This document shows, piece after piece, positions 1 through 12,900 of a stretch of DNA of 64,000 bases (within the stretch, counting starts at the first letter, position 1; every line of letters begins with the position of its first letter). A model generated the notes under the pieces. The model worked only from the letters and a program-made list of their open reading frames with translations, searched no databases and was not told the origin of the DNA. The stretch is from Anagrus nilaparvatae (taxonomy: Eukaryota; Arthropoda; Insecta; Hymenoptera; Mymaridae): assembly GCA_022575985.1 (NCBI GenBank), contig JAKSXM010000228.1, forward strand, positions 558,001 through 622,000. The letters run 5' to 3'. The translations under genes and the position numbers were made by a program.

Positions 1-240
1 TACAAGGGGTTGATTTTGTAGTTACTGGGGCATATCAGGTTTGGTCTAGAATAGATTTTTTGGGTCTCTGATCACAAATTTTTGGGTAATTTATTTAAGC
101 AATTAGGACTTCGCTCTTAAATTAGCAAAAACTAACCCCAAAAACGGGTTTTGATGTGTTCAGTTTTTGAGTGTCCAGATTTGGAACCATACAGGATTTT
201 TTGGTAAACAAAAAACATAAAATTTATGAAAAATAATCCT
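1..240. repeat. Dispersed repeat fragment, copy A
   Basis: This stretch shares phrases with 37114-37340. Both contain a 'gggtt.t.tagtt' start, a 'gtttggtcta' or 'atttggtcta' motif, a 'gcaaaa.cta.ccc.aaaaacggg' block, and 'ttttttgggt..ctgatcac'. The resemblance is imperfect and the left end is cut by the window. It looks like an old interspersed repeat of unknown class. No coding potential is seen. Confidence 0.45.
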
Positions 241-3200
241 ATTAGGAGGTAGTTTTTGCAAATTTGAGGGTTATGTACCTATTTTTCATCGATAAGACCC
301 CAAAATTCTTGATACGTGACATAAAAAACCTATACTAGTTCAAATCTGTTGAGGACCATTAATTAACTATACAACCAAAACTGTAATTTGACTGAAGTAT
401 TCAATCTGAGCACCGTTATCCAAACCCTTAAAACGCACTATATTTTCGAGATATTAACTATAGAAAAGGTTTATATTGATTTATTATATTATTTTATAAT
501 AAAATTTAACTATATTTTCATTTATGGTTTCATTTGGACTTAATTTCAGGTATGTCACCAGAAAATTCTGTAGCTCAAAATGTATATAAATTTAGCCTAG
601 TTTCAAAACAGGTGCCAAAAACTTATAGAAAACTATAAATCACATACCAACAACCAGAAAATTTATTTAAACAAAAAAATATCAGATAAACAACTTTATT
701 AAAATAAATTTTACTATACATACTCACATATATATTTCATTCATGAATTTTTCTTTACCTTGCATGTAGCAATATTTACATGAGGCCCTTTTTTTATTTA
801 TATATAAAATAAAGTAGCAATATAATATAATATATATAAGATACTACTGTTCGACATCAATTTCAATCAATATCCGGTATAACATTATGTAGTAAATAAA
901 AAAGAAATAAAATAAGGGCCCCCAAGTAAGTAATTTTAAAATTGCGTGTATTATAATATTATATATACCTATATATAGGTACTTACATGTATATTAATAA
1001 ATGATTATGTTATTTTATTTTCATACTTTTATATTTTTTTATTGTTGAATAAAATTAATATAAAAAATATTGAATTAATCATTAATAATTTTTTTTATTT
1101 ATTTAATCAATTAATTTCGAATTTAATGTAATTTAAAAATCATTATTATTGATATTTTTAGGTCAATTTGATATAATAAATCATATTGGCTAATGTCTAT
1201 CGAGAGGATGTGTAAGCAGGAAATAAATAATAATGTTTATTTTATTGAATGTTGATTTTTTTATTTTTTTTAAAGATATATATAATATTTATGGGTAATT
1301 TGTCAGTTTTTGTTAAAATCTTTTACTTCGATCAGAGAAATAACAAACTTCCTTTTAAATTTTAAATTCTAATCTTTTCTAAAGAATATAAAAAGGTTTT
1401 ATATAAATTTTTTTTTTGTTAAATACTTTTTTACTGTATTTATTTATTTTATTCCTACTCAAACACTACTTGCATCTAATGATTTTTTGTAAATATGCTT
1501 CTTGAAAGATTTACCTAAAAAGAACTGAAATTTGATAGCTACCATATAAATTTTTCTTTAAAAAAAAACAGATGTATAGCAATTTTGGTCGTAGATTATT
1601 TTCATAAGTAATTTAGTAAAATTAATAATGAATTGTATTTTTTTTTTTTAGAAAATTAATAATTTTTATATTATGTGCATGTGATAGACATTTATTATGA
1701 TTTGACATTTTTTTAACACGTGGTTTTTATTTGTCAAGAAATATTGTACAAATATAAAATTTTTTGTTGTTGCTAAAGTTTAAGTAAGATAAAGCTTTTT
1801 TAAAGTACTGTAAAATGGTCGATTTAAAGTAACTAGGGGTGTGAGGCTACCCGGAATTTCGGTCTTTTTATGAGATCAAATTTTGTGTCAAGAACAAAAT
1901 TTTTCGAAAAAGGTCTGCAGTTACAGTTTTGAATCGGAAAATTTCTTGGCTATATTAATCCCGACCCAACATGAAGCAAAAAACCAAATTTTTGAGTACT
2001 TGACCCGAAATTCAAGAAACCATTCACCTAAAAAAAACTGCTTGTGGCAAATAGAAAAATTCCACAATTAAATTTTTTTCATATAAATAAATCCAAAACC
2101 TAAAAGTAAATACAAAAAAAATTAGATAATATAATTTTAAATAAGCCTTTGCTTTAGTTTACTTACGAAAAAAAAATAATAAAAAAAAAACAAACAAATT
2201 ATTAAATTAATATTTTTATTTTTTATTTGATAATCTTTTTGGTAAATACATAAATATCAAAATAAAAAATTATCTTATTGGGTCAAGCTCAAAATAAAAA
2301 ATCATAACAATTATAGTAAAAAGTTTCAGATAAGAATTAAAAAAATTTGTCAATACAATAAAAAAGATTAAAAAAATAATGAATGAATCTGAAATCACTT
2401 TCGAAAGTGCATTAACAAATCTTAAAAAAATATATCAAAAAAGTACACGAAATACCCATATACAGTAGACCCTGTCTGACTTTTACTCTTACATGATAAT
2501 ATTAACAGCCCAAAAAAAAAAAACAAAAACAAAACTGTATGAATGAACGCTAAAAAAAGGGATAAGGATAAAAAGTAGTACACTCAACTTGGATAAAAAA
2601 CTTGTTTTTTAAAAAGGAGAAGGTCGTGGAAGGCCGCATTATAACTAAACCAGCTGCATGTTTCTGTATGCCCTTAAGTTAAAAAAGAGGATGTATAATA
2701 GGTTGAAGAACTTGCTATATTATATGACTACAGGTTTTCTGCTCATTTTTTTTTTATCGAGCGAAATCAAGTGCTGAATTGGCAATAATGAAATCTTGTT
2801 TTATATAACAATTTTTTCTCGAAAAGTGTGTTCGATTACACTTAAATGATCTTTGTATTATTCGGTTTTATGGAATATTGAGAAAAAATCGACATGGTTC
2901 TTTTACAGAATATAAATTTATTTTAAGTAGCTTTGAATGGTGCTTATTTGGTAGTTACTTAATGACCAAAGGCTCTAAAAATAACCGGAACCCCCTTAGG
3001 ACCAATTTTTTTTTGTAAGCGTTTAAAAAACTGTTTCTTAACAAAAAAAACATTTTGACACCTATAGAACTGACAAACTAACGTTACATTTTTGTAAGTG
3101 GCATCTATTTGGTGGCATCCTTCCTTTCATTGTTTTTATTTTCGGTTAGCTTAAAAAATTTAATTAAAATACAAAAGAATATTTTTACATCCAAAATAAA

Positions 3201-5061
3201 TATTTTTTATATTTTTGAGAAACTTTTTATAATAGCCTTTTATTATTTTTTCTTAGATAACACAAAAAAAAGATCTTTTTTATTGTTTTAATACTTTTGT
3301 CTAATATTGACACAAACCCAAAAAAAAATGATTAATTTATTGTGTAAAATAGATAAACCGTGTAATTATTTTGTTTTAAGAAAAAAAATATGATTCGAAT
3401 TTAAGATTTTTTCAATAGATAAAATAATAAAACAAGCCATGAAATTCTTTTAGTGTAATAAATTTTTATTTTTGACATAAAACATAAAATTTCAACAAAA
3501 AATGGGTCAAATTATTTTCTTTATTTCAAGCTGATGAATTTAAAACACTACTTACACTTTATCTACTATAAAACATCATTTTATTAAAATTTATGCAAGA
3601 ATTTATAAAATGTTTCATTTATATAATAAGTTAAATACCTTCACACAAAACGACTGCAGTTATTAAAATATTTTTTATTGCATATTAAAAGTGTTACTTA
3701 ATTTAACTCAATTTTTCTTAAACTAAAATAAAAAATCTACATTAAGTTACTTCCTTAGTTTATATCTTTTTTAATAGAATAAAAAAAAACATTTTTATTT
3801 AACTACTATTTACGCCCTCTTTGGTAACGCCTTCATCCGTTTCTTGGGCATTATTTTTATTTTCCTTAAATAATAATAAAAGAGGATGTTTTTTATATTA
3901 TTGAATTTTAAATCATAGAGTAATATTTACATGACTTTGCAATTTATTATTACTTTATTACAAAATTATGAAATATTTTTTGTAAGGAACAATTTTTTTA
4001 TATTGGAATCAGCCCACATGTAAATTTTTTTGTTGTGTAATATAAAAGCACTTTGCTAATAATTTTTGATTTTATGAATTGATTGGTAAATTTGATTTAA
4101 GAGATTGTTGGTTAATAAATTTGTTGGGTATTGTTAGATTTACCCATGTATGCAGGATAAATGTAATGAGACGTCGTAATATTTATGTGCATTACGTTTT
4201 ATTTATTTATTCATTAGATCACGAATTTACTTTTAATTCTAGTTTTTATACTACCTATAAGATTTTTGACAAATCGAAAAATTTAAACTAATTTCAGCTA
4301 AAACAGCCACTGTTAAAAGTTACTCCTTTAATTTTACAAAATTATTTTCCAAAAATTTTAAATTTACTAATTATTTCGTAAATTAACTATAATCTCTGTA
4401 AATTTACAAGAGTTAATTTTAACAGTGAGTGAATCCTCTTGTATATTACACCTGCACAATTATAATCAATCTTATACGCATGTAAAAAGTTTCCAAAAAT
4501 TTTAAATACTAACTTAATGTTTCAATTATTAAATTAAAATAAATTAACAAAAAACATAGCCACCCATTATTAATATCCACTATTTACATTTTGTTCTGGA
4601 AGTTGCCTCCTAAAATTGCACTTAAGTCAATGCCCTCACTATTTTTTAACAAGTGAAAATGTTATTATTTAAATAAAAAAAAATTTTCTTTTTCTTTAAT
4701 TGCTTTAAAACAATAATATATAACCAAAAAGAAATTAAATATACATACAATTTTTACAAAATGCCATTTTACTAATTTTTAATTACAAACTCATTATGTT
4801 CTATAATTATATTTGAATTCCAAAATAAAAATTACACCATGTGTGAAATTCCTTTTTTTTTATATTTTACTATTTTAAACAAAAATTTTTTAGTTTTAAT
4901 AACAGTCACTCAGTAAAACTTATTGAATAAACACGACACTATTGTTTTGCAAAAATATAAATTTTACAAAATATTTTTTTGAATTTTTTGATATTTAAGT
5001 ACTAAGTTTGGATCCTTACGTAATCTGACTAGCTTATTAAAAGTATTTCCTGTTTTCAAAA
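241..5061. other. AT-rich intergenic region
   Basis: No credible coding exon is seen on either strand. The sequence is dominated by A/T runs. The one recognisable item is a repeat fragment at 1834-2030. Short ORFs here (for example 1883-2071, 3109-3291, 4079-4291) lack domain signals, biased codon use or matching splice sites. The last ~150 bp before 5062 should hold the promoter and 5' UTR of the next gene, but I cannot place a core promoter there with confidence. Confidence 0.5.
1834..2030. repeat. 'TAGGGGTGTG' repeat family, copy A
   Basis: It begins 'actaggggtgtgaggctacccggaatttcg' and contains 'ttcgaaaaaggtctgca'. A relative at 26594-26795 has 'gctaggggtgtgcagtttcccgaaatttcg' and 'ttcgaaaaaggactgca'. 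The 26.6-kb copy has inverted ends (see that entry), so this is probably a degraded member of the same small non-autonomous DNA-transposon family. Confidence 0.45.
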
Positions 5062-6398
5062 ATGTTATTAAATAAAATTTTATATGTGGCTTTATTATTG
5101 GTGATTAAAAGTTTGGTTGTCGAGTCTCACTCACGATTACCAGCGATATCTAGCAGGGAAGCAAGGTTTTTTTCATTTAACTCAGATGGGGCAAAAATTG
5201 ATGTAAGTACAAATATATTTTTTTTTAATTACACTGTAAAAGTATATTGCCTGAATTTTCAACTATTTGCTTGAATATTCAAACAGACATTCAAGCAGTG
5301 ACCCAAAAATTAATTAAAATTTTAAAAAAACCATGCTAGTTATCTTAAAATTTCATGATTTACTACACTGTCAATAAATGTAAAGTAGAAATTACTTTTA
5401 AAGATAGTAAATATATTCAAAATGACCATACCTAACTTTAACTGTAATGTTTAATAGTTCTAGCTTAAAAATTACTATTAAAAATCGACCAAGGAATAGT
5501 ATGAATTAGTGAAAATTCTCATAGATGTCACTTCAAATATTTTTACCAGCATCAAGAGTAATTTCTACTCTTATTATTTATTCACAGCGTATCCATACAA
5601 AAAAAGTTGATTTATAATGATGTATAAGATATGTTTTTACAGTGTAGATAAAATAATCTATTAATTTTAGATGGACCTTGATTTCTCGATTCCATTTTTA
5701 TCGATTCCTTTACAACCAAGTCAAGATGGCAAGCCCAATTCATTGATTAATTTAAATTTGCACTCACTGGCTTTTGCTGGAATCATAATGGCAGTTTCAG
5801 CTATAGTTGTTCCTCTATTCATCAATAAGGCACCTACCGATTACTCAGAGTATAGTAAGTAATCAAATAACAGTAAATTATGAAATGTTTAGAGTACAGT
5901 TTCAAGTTGTTTCAATTGATTGCAATAAAGCTTTTGCTAATTTTATTACTATTTCTTGAATTTTGCAAAATTGCCATTAATATGTGATGCATTTTCCAGG
6001 AACCAGTAGAGGCATGAATCTCTGGAACTTCGGGGATTCGGTGAATGATGCTTTACAACACAATAATTATTTCAAACCATGTTTTCAGCGTATTCTATGT
6101 GCATCAGTTGCATTGGCCAATAAATCGGATAACCAAGCCAATCGGTATATTCTTGATACGATAATAAGGTATGTAATTTTTTTTTTTTTTTTTTTTTGAT
6201 ACAGCTGTAATTAATAGGTTGTGATTTTACAGTAATCAGTGGATTGAAAGTGCAATGAATGGGACAGTAAGAGAAGCTATTAAAATAGGACTGCAGGTAC
6301 CAGAGTATGAATACTGTTCAAAAATGTTCGATCAATGTCAATTTCTAGGATTAGGTGAATCCACTTTTGGGTTGCAAAAATATATGAATTACATGTAA
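5062..6398 (+). CDS. DM4/DM12-family (PF07841-like) small secreted or membrane protein
   Basis: Four exons can be joined in frame: 5062-5202, 5671-5854, 6000-6168 and 6233-6398. The introns end in GTAAGT/TTTTAG, GTAAGT/TTCCAG and GTATGT/TTACAG, with phases 0, 1 and 2. The product is 219 residues. It starts with a hydrophobic signal-like segment (residues 1-20, MLLNKILYVALLLVIKSL), followed by a basic 'SREARFF' stretch. A second hydrophobic helix (about 78-95, 'LAFAGIIMAVSAIVVPLFI') follows. The C-terminal half has the pattern of the insect DM4/DM12 family: 'FKPCFQRILCASVA', then near the end 'EYEYCSKMFDQCQFLG', giving paired cysteines. The molecular function of this family is not known to me. 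The start is the first in-frame ATG and is followed directly by the signal peptide. A polyadenylation signal AATAAA lies at 6481-6486. Family call is from motif pattern only. Confidence 0.72.
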
Positions 6399-6480
6399 TT
6401 TAATTTAATTTAATTTTTTTTAAAATAGACATAATAAGCATTTTGTAAGAATTCTATCAATGTATTGCTAAAATCAAAAC

Positions 6481-6486
6481 AATAAA
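6481..6486 (+). terminator. Polyadenylation signal of the DM4/DM12-like gene
   Basis: AATAAA lies 83 bp after the stop codon, in the expected place for 3' end formation. The genome is AT-rich, so chance occurrences are common. Confidence 0.4.
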
Positions 6487-9360
6487 ATATTATTTTTATA
6501 AATTTAGATAAGTGTGTAATCTGTAAATTATGTCAGCACGATTCAATTTCCTACAAACATATATAGAATTATATTATATAAAATATCTTCAGGCTTGAAA
6601 ATCTAAAAAAAAATTATAACATTGCTATCAACTTATAATTATAATGGCTAAAGTTTTCAAAGCGTAAGATTATATATAGATGCAAAATGTTGCAGCTGTA
6701 TATATTGAAGTAAATATAATATACAAGGCGAAATATAAAACTATTTTGAAGAATAATTTATAAATTAATTTTTACTGCAAAAAACCAATAAACCAAGGAG
6801 TTAAGCTAATTTCTAATGAAAATTAGTATTTGATATTAAAATAAGTCACTAGTTTTATTTGAAACCTAATAAATCTTGTAAGAAATAAAGAAATAAAATA
6901 AGAAATCTAAAAATCAAGTTAATCATTTCATATCACCGCACTGTCTTATATAATAGTTAAAAGCCATTTCTATTTCGAGAAAAGCGACATCTACTGGTCA
7001 AAATAAATATTTGTTTCTTAAAATCTAATTTTAATTACAAGCTACCTTACTAGTATACAAAAAGCCAAAATTAACCATATATTTTGCTGCACCTAAATTA
7101 ACAATTCGAATAAAGCATACATTTCCTATACATGTAAATTTTACTTGAGAGATATTATATTACATAACCCATAAGATATATCGTTTATTAATATATCGAT
7201 AGATTTTGCAATTTTATTCAACATTTATCATTATATATTTCTATAAAGTACGCATACATATAAATTTCTTCACATTTTATAATAGTTAATGAATCAAAAA
7301 AAATATTAGTAAGTTTTTTACATTATACAATAATAAATTAATAATTTTGATGTTTTCTTAAACATTCATTCATATTTTTATTCATTCAATATTTTTTATT
7401 GTTTAAAAAAATTGCATTTTTAAGTGTATCCTTTCAAGAGAAAGTATATAATAATATAAAACATAATATGTATATACACTTTTTAATTAAATATAAAGAA
7501 GAAATGATGAATAGAATGTATTTAATTAATCCTATTGAAATTTAATGTTATTGTTGGTTTTATAACAAAAGGGTCAGTTAATTAAATATTTGTATGTATA
7601 CATTTACTTCTTGTGTAATTATATTGTGTGTGTATTTTATATTGAAAGATTCTTTATTTTGATTAAATGTACAATTTTTTATTTGTATTATTGTAAATTA
7701 AATGTTGAATTGACTTGTATGGCCAGAAATATAAATTTATTATTTATATAGGTATTCTCATACATTTTAGTTATATTTGTTGTTGAATGAATTTGGAGTA
7801 TTAATTATTATTATCCAAGAAGTACATTAAATTTAATTGAATAGGAATATGAGATATTTTCATTCAAACTCATCTGAATCTGTATTACAAAATTTACTTT
7901 GATATAAATTCATAAAATTTATTTTTGATTTTATAAAGATAGGATTTTTTGGAATTGGTTCCACAAAATAAGATATTTTTTTAAACCGATAGGTATTATT
8001 TTATTATTTAACATAAACCTTATATAGTTCACTTTATCAATATTCTAATAAGATATGATTTGATACAATTTACTTATAAGTATAGAATTTTAAGAAATAA
8101 AATATTTAATATAGCACAGTTGTACTAACGATACTTGTATTTATATAGTATTGCAAAGGCATTTTACTTGCGAGAATAATTTTACATAAAATTTTCTTTA
8201 AAATTATAATTAGGTATTAAATTTTTTTTCTGGAAGATTTTATGAGTTAATGTAACAATATTTTAACTGATAAATATCTAAGTTTGATATAAATTTTTAT
8301 AAAAATTATTCTCGCAAGTAAAATGACTTTGAAACAGTATAAATATAAGAGTCGTGAATACGTTTTTATCTAGACGAAATTCTTAATATATAAATATGCA
8401 TTTTGCGTTAAAATATAAATCAACTTAAATAATTTTATTTTATTCTAGAATATTATCTAATAATTATTAATTGAACGTACGTGTTTCATACAGCTTATTG
8501 AATGGCTGATTCTACTTTTATTTGAGAGCTAGTGCACAGATACATATAAGTATCTAAAATCGAAATTTTCGGAGTACTTGATGATTCCCATAGTTGTCTT
8601 CACTGATTCCCAGTTCGTTTGGCTCTTTTATAAATAAAAAATCGTTTCTTATCCATATCCGGAATAAACAGTACTTATGGATAAACTTTTCTTTTCGAAA
8701 AAAATTAACTAATAAAAATTAATGTGACTTTTGTCCTACATAAAACCAACTCTTGCAAAAATCATTAATAAAAAATAAACAATTAATTATTCATCCTAAA
8801 AAAAAACCATTAAAAATTAATTAATTTATAGTTAAATGTTAATAATTTACTGTATTCTCTTATAAAAAAAAACCTCTAATTCTTCACGCTCTAATTTATT
8901 ATTCTGCATAATAAAAAAAAAAAATACAAATAAATAATTATTTATTCAGTTTAAATAATTCTGTACTAAACTGTAAATAATTAACCATTTTATAAAATCA
9001 TTATTTATTATTCGACAAAAAAATAAACATTGCAATTATCAAAAAAAAAAATAAACTCTCTCCTAATTACTACAATTATAATTTTCATCTTTTTTAAATA
9101 ATAATAATTTTTTATGATTAAAAATAATAAATAAAGTAAACATATCACGCTTTCTTATTTTTTAAAAAATTTATATTTATTTATCAGATTATTATTAAAA
9201 AAAGTAAAAATATTTTTAAATTTATTAGTATTTGTTTTTTTTTTTTTGGGTAAATTACCAATTGTGATTATAAAATAGTATCTAATAATCTTTTTTTTTA
9301 TGCATGGGTTATTTAAAAAAGTAGTGGTAGAGGGGATTTTTAACAAATATTATTATAAGC
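6487..9360. other. AT-rich intergenic region upstream of Traf4
   Basis: No exon is seen. The only clear structure is the inverted-repeat element at 8134-8352. Long A/T runs dominate 8800-9350, and the minus-strand ORF at 9155-9346 is low-complexity Asn/Lys/Ile/Phe sequence with no domain. Confidence 0.5.
8134..8352. mobile_element. Small inverted-repeat element (MITE), 'TTGCAAAGTCATTT' family
   Basis: The arm at 8148-8183 reads 'gtattgcaaaggcatttt' then 'acttgcgagaataatttt'. The arm at 8301-8340 is its near-perfect reverse complement, including 'ttctcgcaagtaaaatgactttg'. Weaker complementarity extends outward ('tatttata' on both sides) to about 8134 and 8352. The interior is AT-rich and non-coding. 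Solo relatives of one end occur near 19101 and 19450, so this is a family rather than a chance hairpin. Confidence 0.65.
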
Positions 9361-9490
9361 AGCTGGTTATTTTATAAGGCCCCAACACAATATACCCGCA
9401 CATAATCGAGAACTCTCAGTCTCTCTTTCATGTGTTTGTAGAATGTTGGGGAGGAAAAAGTTGTTTCTGAGCCGGCTTAGTTATTTCATT

Positions 9491-9554
9491 TATATATTTC
9501 TTGCTTCTTCTTTGCGCTTTCAGTCATCGATGTGTTCTCGACTAGTAAGGTTGC
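9491..9554 (+). promoter_or_regulatory. Traf4: Traf4 core promoter: TATA, Inr, DPE
   Basis: TATATA starts at 9491. TCAGTC at 9520-9525 matches the arthropod initiator, with A+1 at 9522, which puts the TATA at -31. GGTTGC at 9549-9554 fits the downstream promoter element consensus at exactly +28 to +33. The 200 bp around it are clearly richer in GC than the flanks. The predicted 5' UTR (9522-9731) runs straight into the first coding exon. A second initiator-like TCAGTC at 9416-9421 may be an alternative start. Confidence 0.6.
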
Positions 9555-9625
9555 GTGCTTATAAGTGAATTCTATAAAATTTTTTTTTTTTTAGTTACAT
9601 TTTTTTAAGTTTTTTAAAAAAGTGA

Positions 9626-9652
9626 ATGAATTTATTAAGTGCGAAAAAATAA
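9626..9652 (+). promoter_or_regulatory. Short upstream ORF in the Traf4 leader
   Basis: ATG at 9626 opens an eight-codon reading frame ending in TAA at 9650-9652, 79 bp before the Traf4 start. If the promoter call is right, this uORF is in the leader and may lower translation of the main frame. It is the kind of uORF that can arise by chance in AT-rich DNA. Confidence 0.3.
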
Positions 9653-9731
9653 TAATTTGTACAAAACGGAGTTAATTAAGGAAGAATTAGTTGATTTGGA
9701 GAGTCCCGGTTGTGCCGGTTCTCCGTGGAAA

Positions 9732-9986
9732 ATGGTGCGTGGATTATCACAGTGGACAAAAACCCTTAGTTTTCCAGCTCGGGTTTCACCTCAAAGAAAT
9801 AATAATAATAATAATAATAACACTAATAATAATAATAATTTAAGTCATCAAATACTAAATAACAATAAAAAAGATAATTCAAACAAAGATTTTTCAAATA
9901 CAACAACTACAAATTCAAGTCAAACAACATCACCACCAAGCCCGATTAATTTGGATAAATTACCCATTTTCGTTGATAATGTCGAG
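9732..9986 (+). CDS. Traf4: Traf4 coding exon 1
   Basis: It encodes 85 residues beginning MVRGLSQWTKTLSFPARVSPQR. An (AAT)n tract at about 9799-9840 follows, read as a poly-Asn run broken by one Thr, and then a Ser/Thr/Asn-rich linker. It ends 'GTCGAG|GTTTGT'. The splice to 32538 keeps frame, but a small exon hidden in the 22.5-kb intron cannot be excluded. Confidence 0.75.
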
Positions 9987-12900
9987 GTTTGTCTTAAATA
10001 TTTAATTTATATTAATTTAATTAGAGAAAATTATTAGACTGGCATTAATTAATCTTATTTTCAATGATTATTTGATAAGCCATAGAACAACAAAATAGAA
10101 ACTAAATTCTGCAACTTTTTTTCTCACACCTTCTTGCATTAAGTGAAAAAACTTGTTTGATATTTTCTTAATTTGCATTTTACAATAAATTTAAATTGCA
10201 TAATAAAAATATGACAATTGTATTTAAAATTCATAGATTACAAAAAATTTGTACACAATAAATTGTGTTAAAAAAGTCAAACGTACAAACTCATTAATTT
10301 ATATGGAAGTTCATTGACATTTTAGTGTATTTATTTAACGTTAATTAACACTCATTACGTGTTTTTTTTTCTGGGCATTTAAAAATATAATTTTTTTTTT
10401 TGGAAATATTCAGTCTATCGTTACATAAAATCTTTGATAAGAAATATTTTTTAAATTTATATTTGGTGAGATTTTATCAATATTTATAGAAATTTATGAT
10501 GTTATTGAATAAACAAAAGTTTTTATGATATATAAATGATCAACGATTTATTTTAAACAATCAGAAGTTTTTTTTATTATCAACATCCGTTCTTGTATTT
10601 TTATTTTTTATTTTTTTTTATCGTAACATTGAAATTTAAGTGATGAGTATCGTTTAATGTGTTTGGTTATTATGATTTATCAGTTTTTTTTTTGATTGTT
10701 TCAATAGATTTAATTGATTATGTTTGAAAGTGCTGATATGGTACCTAAAATTAAATTATATTTGATAATAGTGATGAGATTATGTTTTTTAAGTTATTTT
10801 TGCTAAAAATGTAAATTTGCGAAAAATTTGCAAATTGCCATAAATTAGAATTTTTTTTGGGAGTTCTTGGCAGATATTCGCTTTATGATTTTAACTTACT
10901 GGAATTTTGGTATTAAATATTTTTATGAACAGCGGTCGAAAAGCGCGTATTTTCGGCTGCTAGCGCAGTAAAGTTTGATGCGACCCTTTTCATACATAAA
11001 AAATGTCCTAAACCCCAAATTCATTGTAATTGGGACCATTCTTTACTTTTCTGGGCACGAGCCGTAAATATGCTATTTAAAGCTTACTGCAACCAAATTT
11101 TCTATTTTGACCCTTACAAATTCCAAAAAAACAAACATTAAAAATGATAAATTCACCCCAACCACTCTGTAAAAAAATGCCCTCGAAAATGCCTTACTCC
11201 CAAAGTAACAGCTAAATTACATTAAAAAAACACACAACAACAAAAAAGGGGTTAAAAAAAACTTACGTACATAAAAGAACCCATAAATAAATATTGTTTT
11301 TTTGCACAAATACTGAAAGATAAAATTGATTTTTGAAGCATGTCAAAAACACACTCATATATATTATTTACATTGTCATGAACTTTTTATGTCTAAAAGA
11401 ATTTACACAAATCGATCGAATTTTTTTTTATATAAATTTTATTTAAGAATGACCCACAATTGGTAATTATTTATTAAGAAAGGAAATTAAGCGTGTGTTA
11501 GTTTGTTGTAGGTGGTTAAAAATGATTTTCGAGATTTTTATGATTTATTGTTTTTTTATAGACACTTTTAATCTTTTATTTATTGATTCATAATTTAAAG
11601 CTAAAAAAATCTTTTATTATGATTATTTTATGAGATATGAAAAAATTACATGTTCAATTTTTATAAATAATCTTTAATTTCTTTGTTCTAATGGCTATGT
11701 TATCTTCGTAATTTAATTTGATACTTTAAATATGAGTCATATTTTTCGAATTTATCGTGAGAAAATTTTTTTTTTAATTTTCTAAAAAAAATTAATTACA
11801 AATCAAACAAAAGCTTTTTATTTAATAAAAAAAAAAAAGTTGAAACGGTTCATTAAACACGATAAAACTAAGCACATCTGATACCAATTTTTTATCAAAT
11901 ACTTAGAAAAAAACCAGCAGCACTAATATATAAGAAGGCGGTTAATTTTTTAGTTGTTTCTCACACAAACATTAAATTTTTTTTAATAAAAAAAAAAAAG
12001 TGCATGTGAAATTTTATGCGGTGACCAGATGCCGCGTTTTACTTGGGTTTTATACATGTTATTACTACCCCCCTCGATACGCATTTGAATTTCATCTTCT
12101 TCCGGTCGACCTCATGCACTTTCTAACGGATATTTCATGGCGGTGTTCATTGTGCATATCGTTCATATAAATAAATCAGAAAAAATTAATCTAAATATTT
12201 TTTTTTTCTCGAAAATTATCATTAAAATGTGTTACGTAACCTAAATTTTTTAAATGAGCTAATTTATCAAACTTTTTGGTTGACAACAATATCCCGTCCT
12301 TATTATACATGTTTTTTTTTTATTAAAATGTAAGTTTTTTTATGGTACGATGATGTAAAAAAAAATAACAAAAAAAATTTCGGCTCGGATTTCCGGAAAG
12401 ACGGTAACGAGTTAACGGTATGATTGTAATGGGTTACCGGTTAGCTCAGGAATGTTTTTTTTTTATGTTATCTATACTTGTTTCTTTTTAAAAAATATGC
12501 TTCAATTAATCATAATTTCGAATCGGATTAACAAACTTAACATAATAATTTGCAAAAATCCAGTTTTATTTTCTAAAAATTAAAAAAATACAGTAGCGTT
12601 TTTTTTCAAAATTTTAATCAATTTTTAAAAATTTACTTATTTGTGTAATTTCACACTGATAAACATAATTTTAATATTAAAATTTTTTTATAGACTCGAT
12701 GGACATAAAAATTTCTGATACATGAATAATAATAAATACATTTATTTTTTTTTAAGAAACTTGTTTTGTTCTACTTTTTTGCATGGCAACAAAAAAAACG
12801 ATGTTATATTTAAATTGACTTAAAATAAACTTGAATTTTTTATAGTATTTTATCTTAAAAAAATTTTGCAAATGTAAATATTATTAAAATTGTAAGGAGA

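Noticed and set aside
9639..9731. N-terminal extension of Traf4 starting at GTG
   Set aside because: The frame is open but has no ATG. A eukaryotic start at ATG 9732 gives the expected MVRGLSQW beginning.
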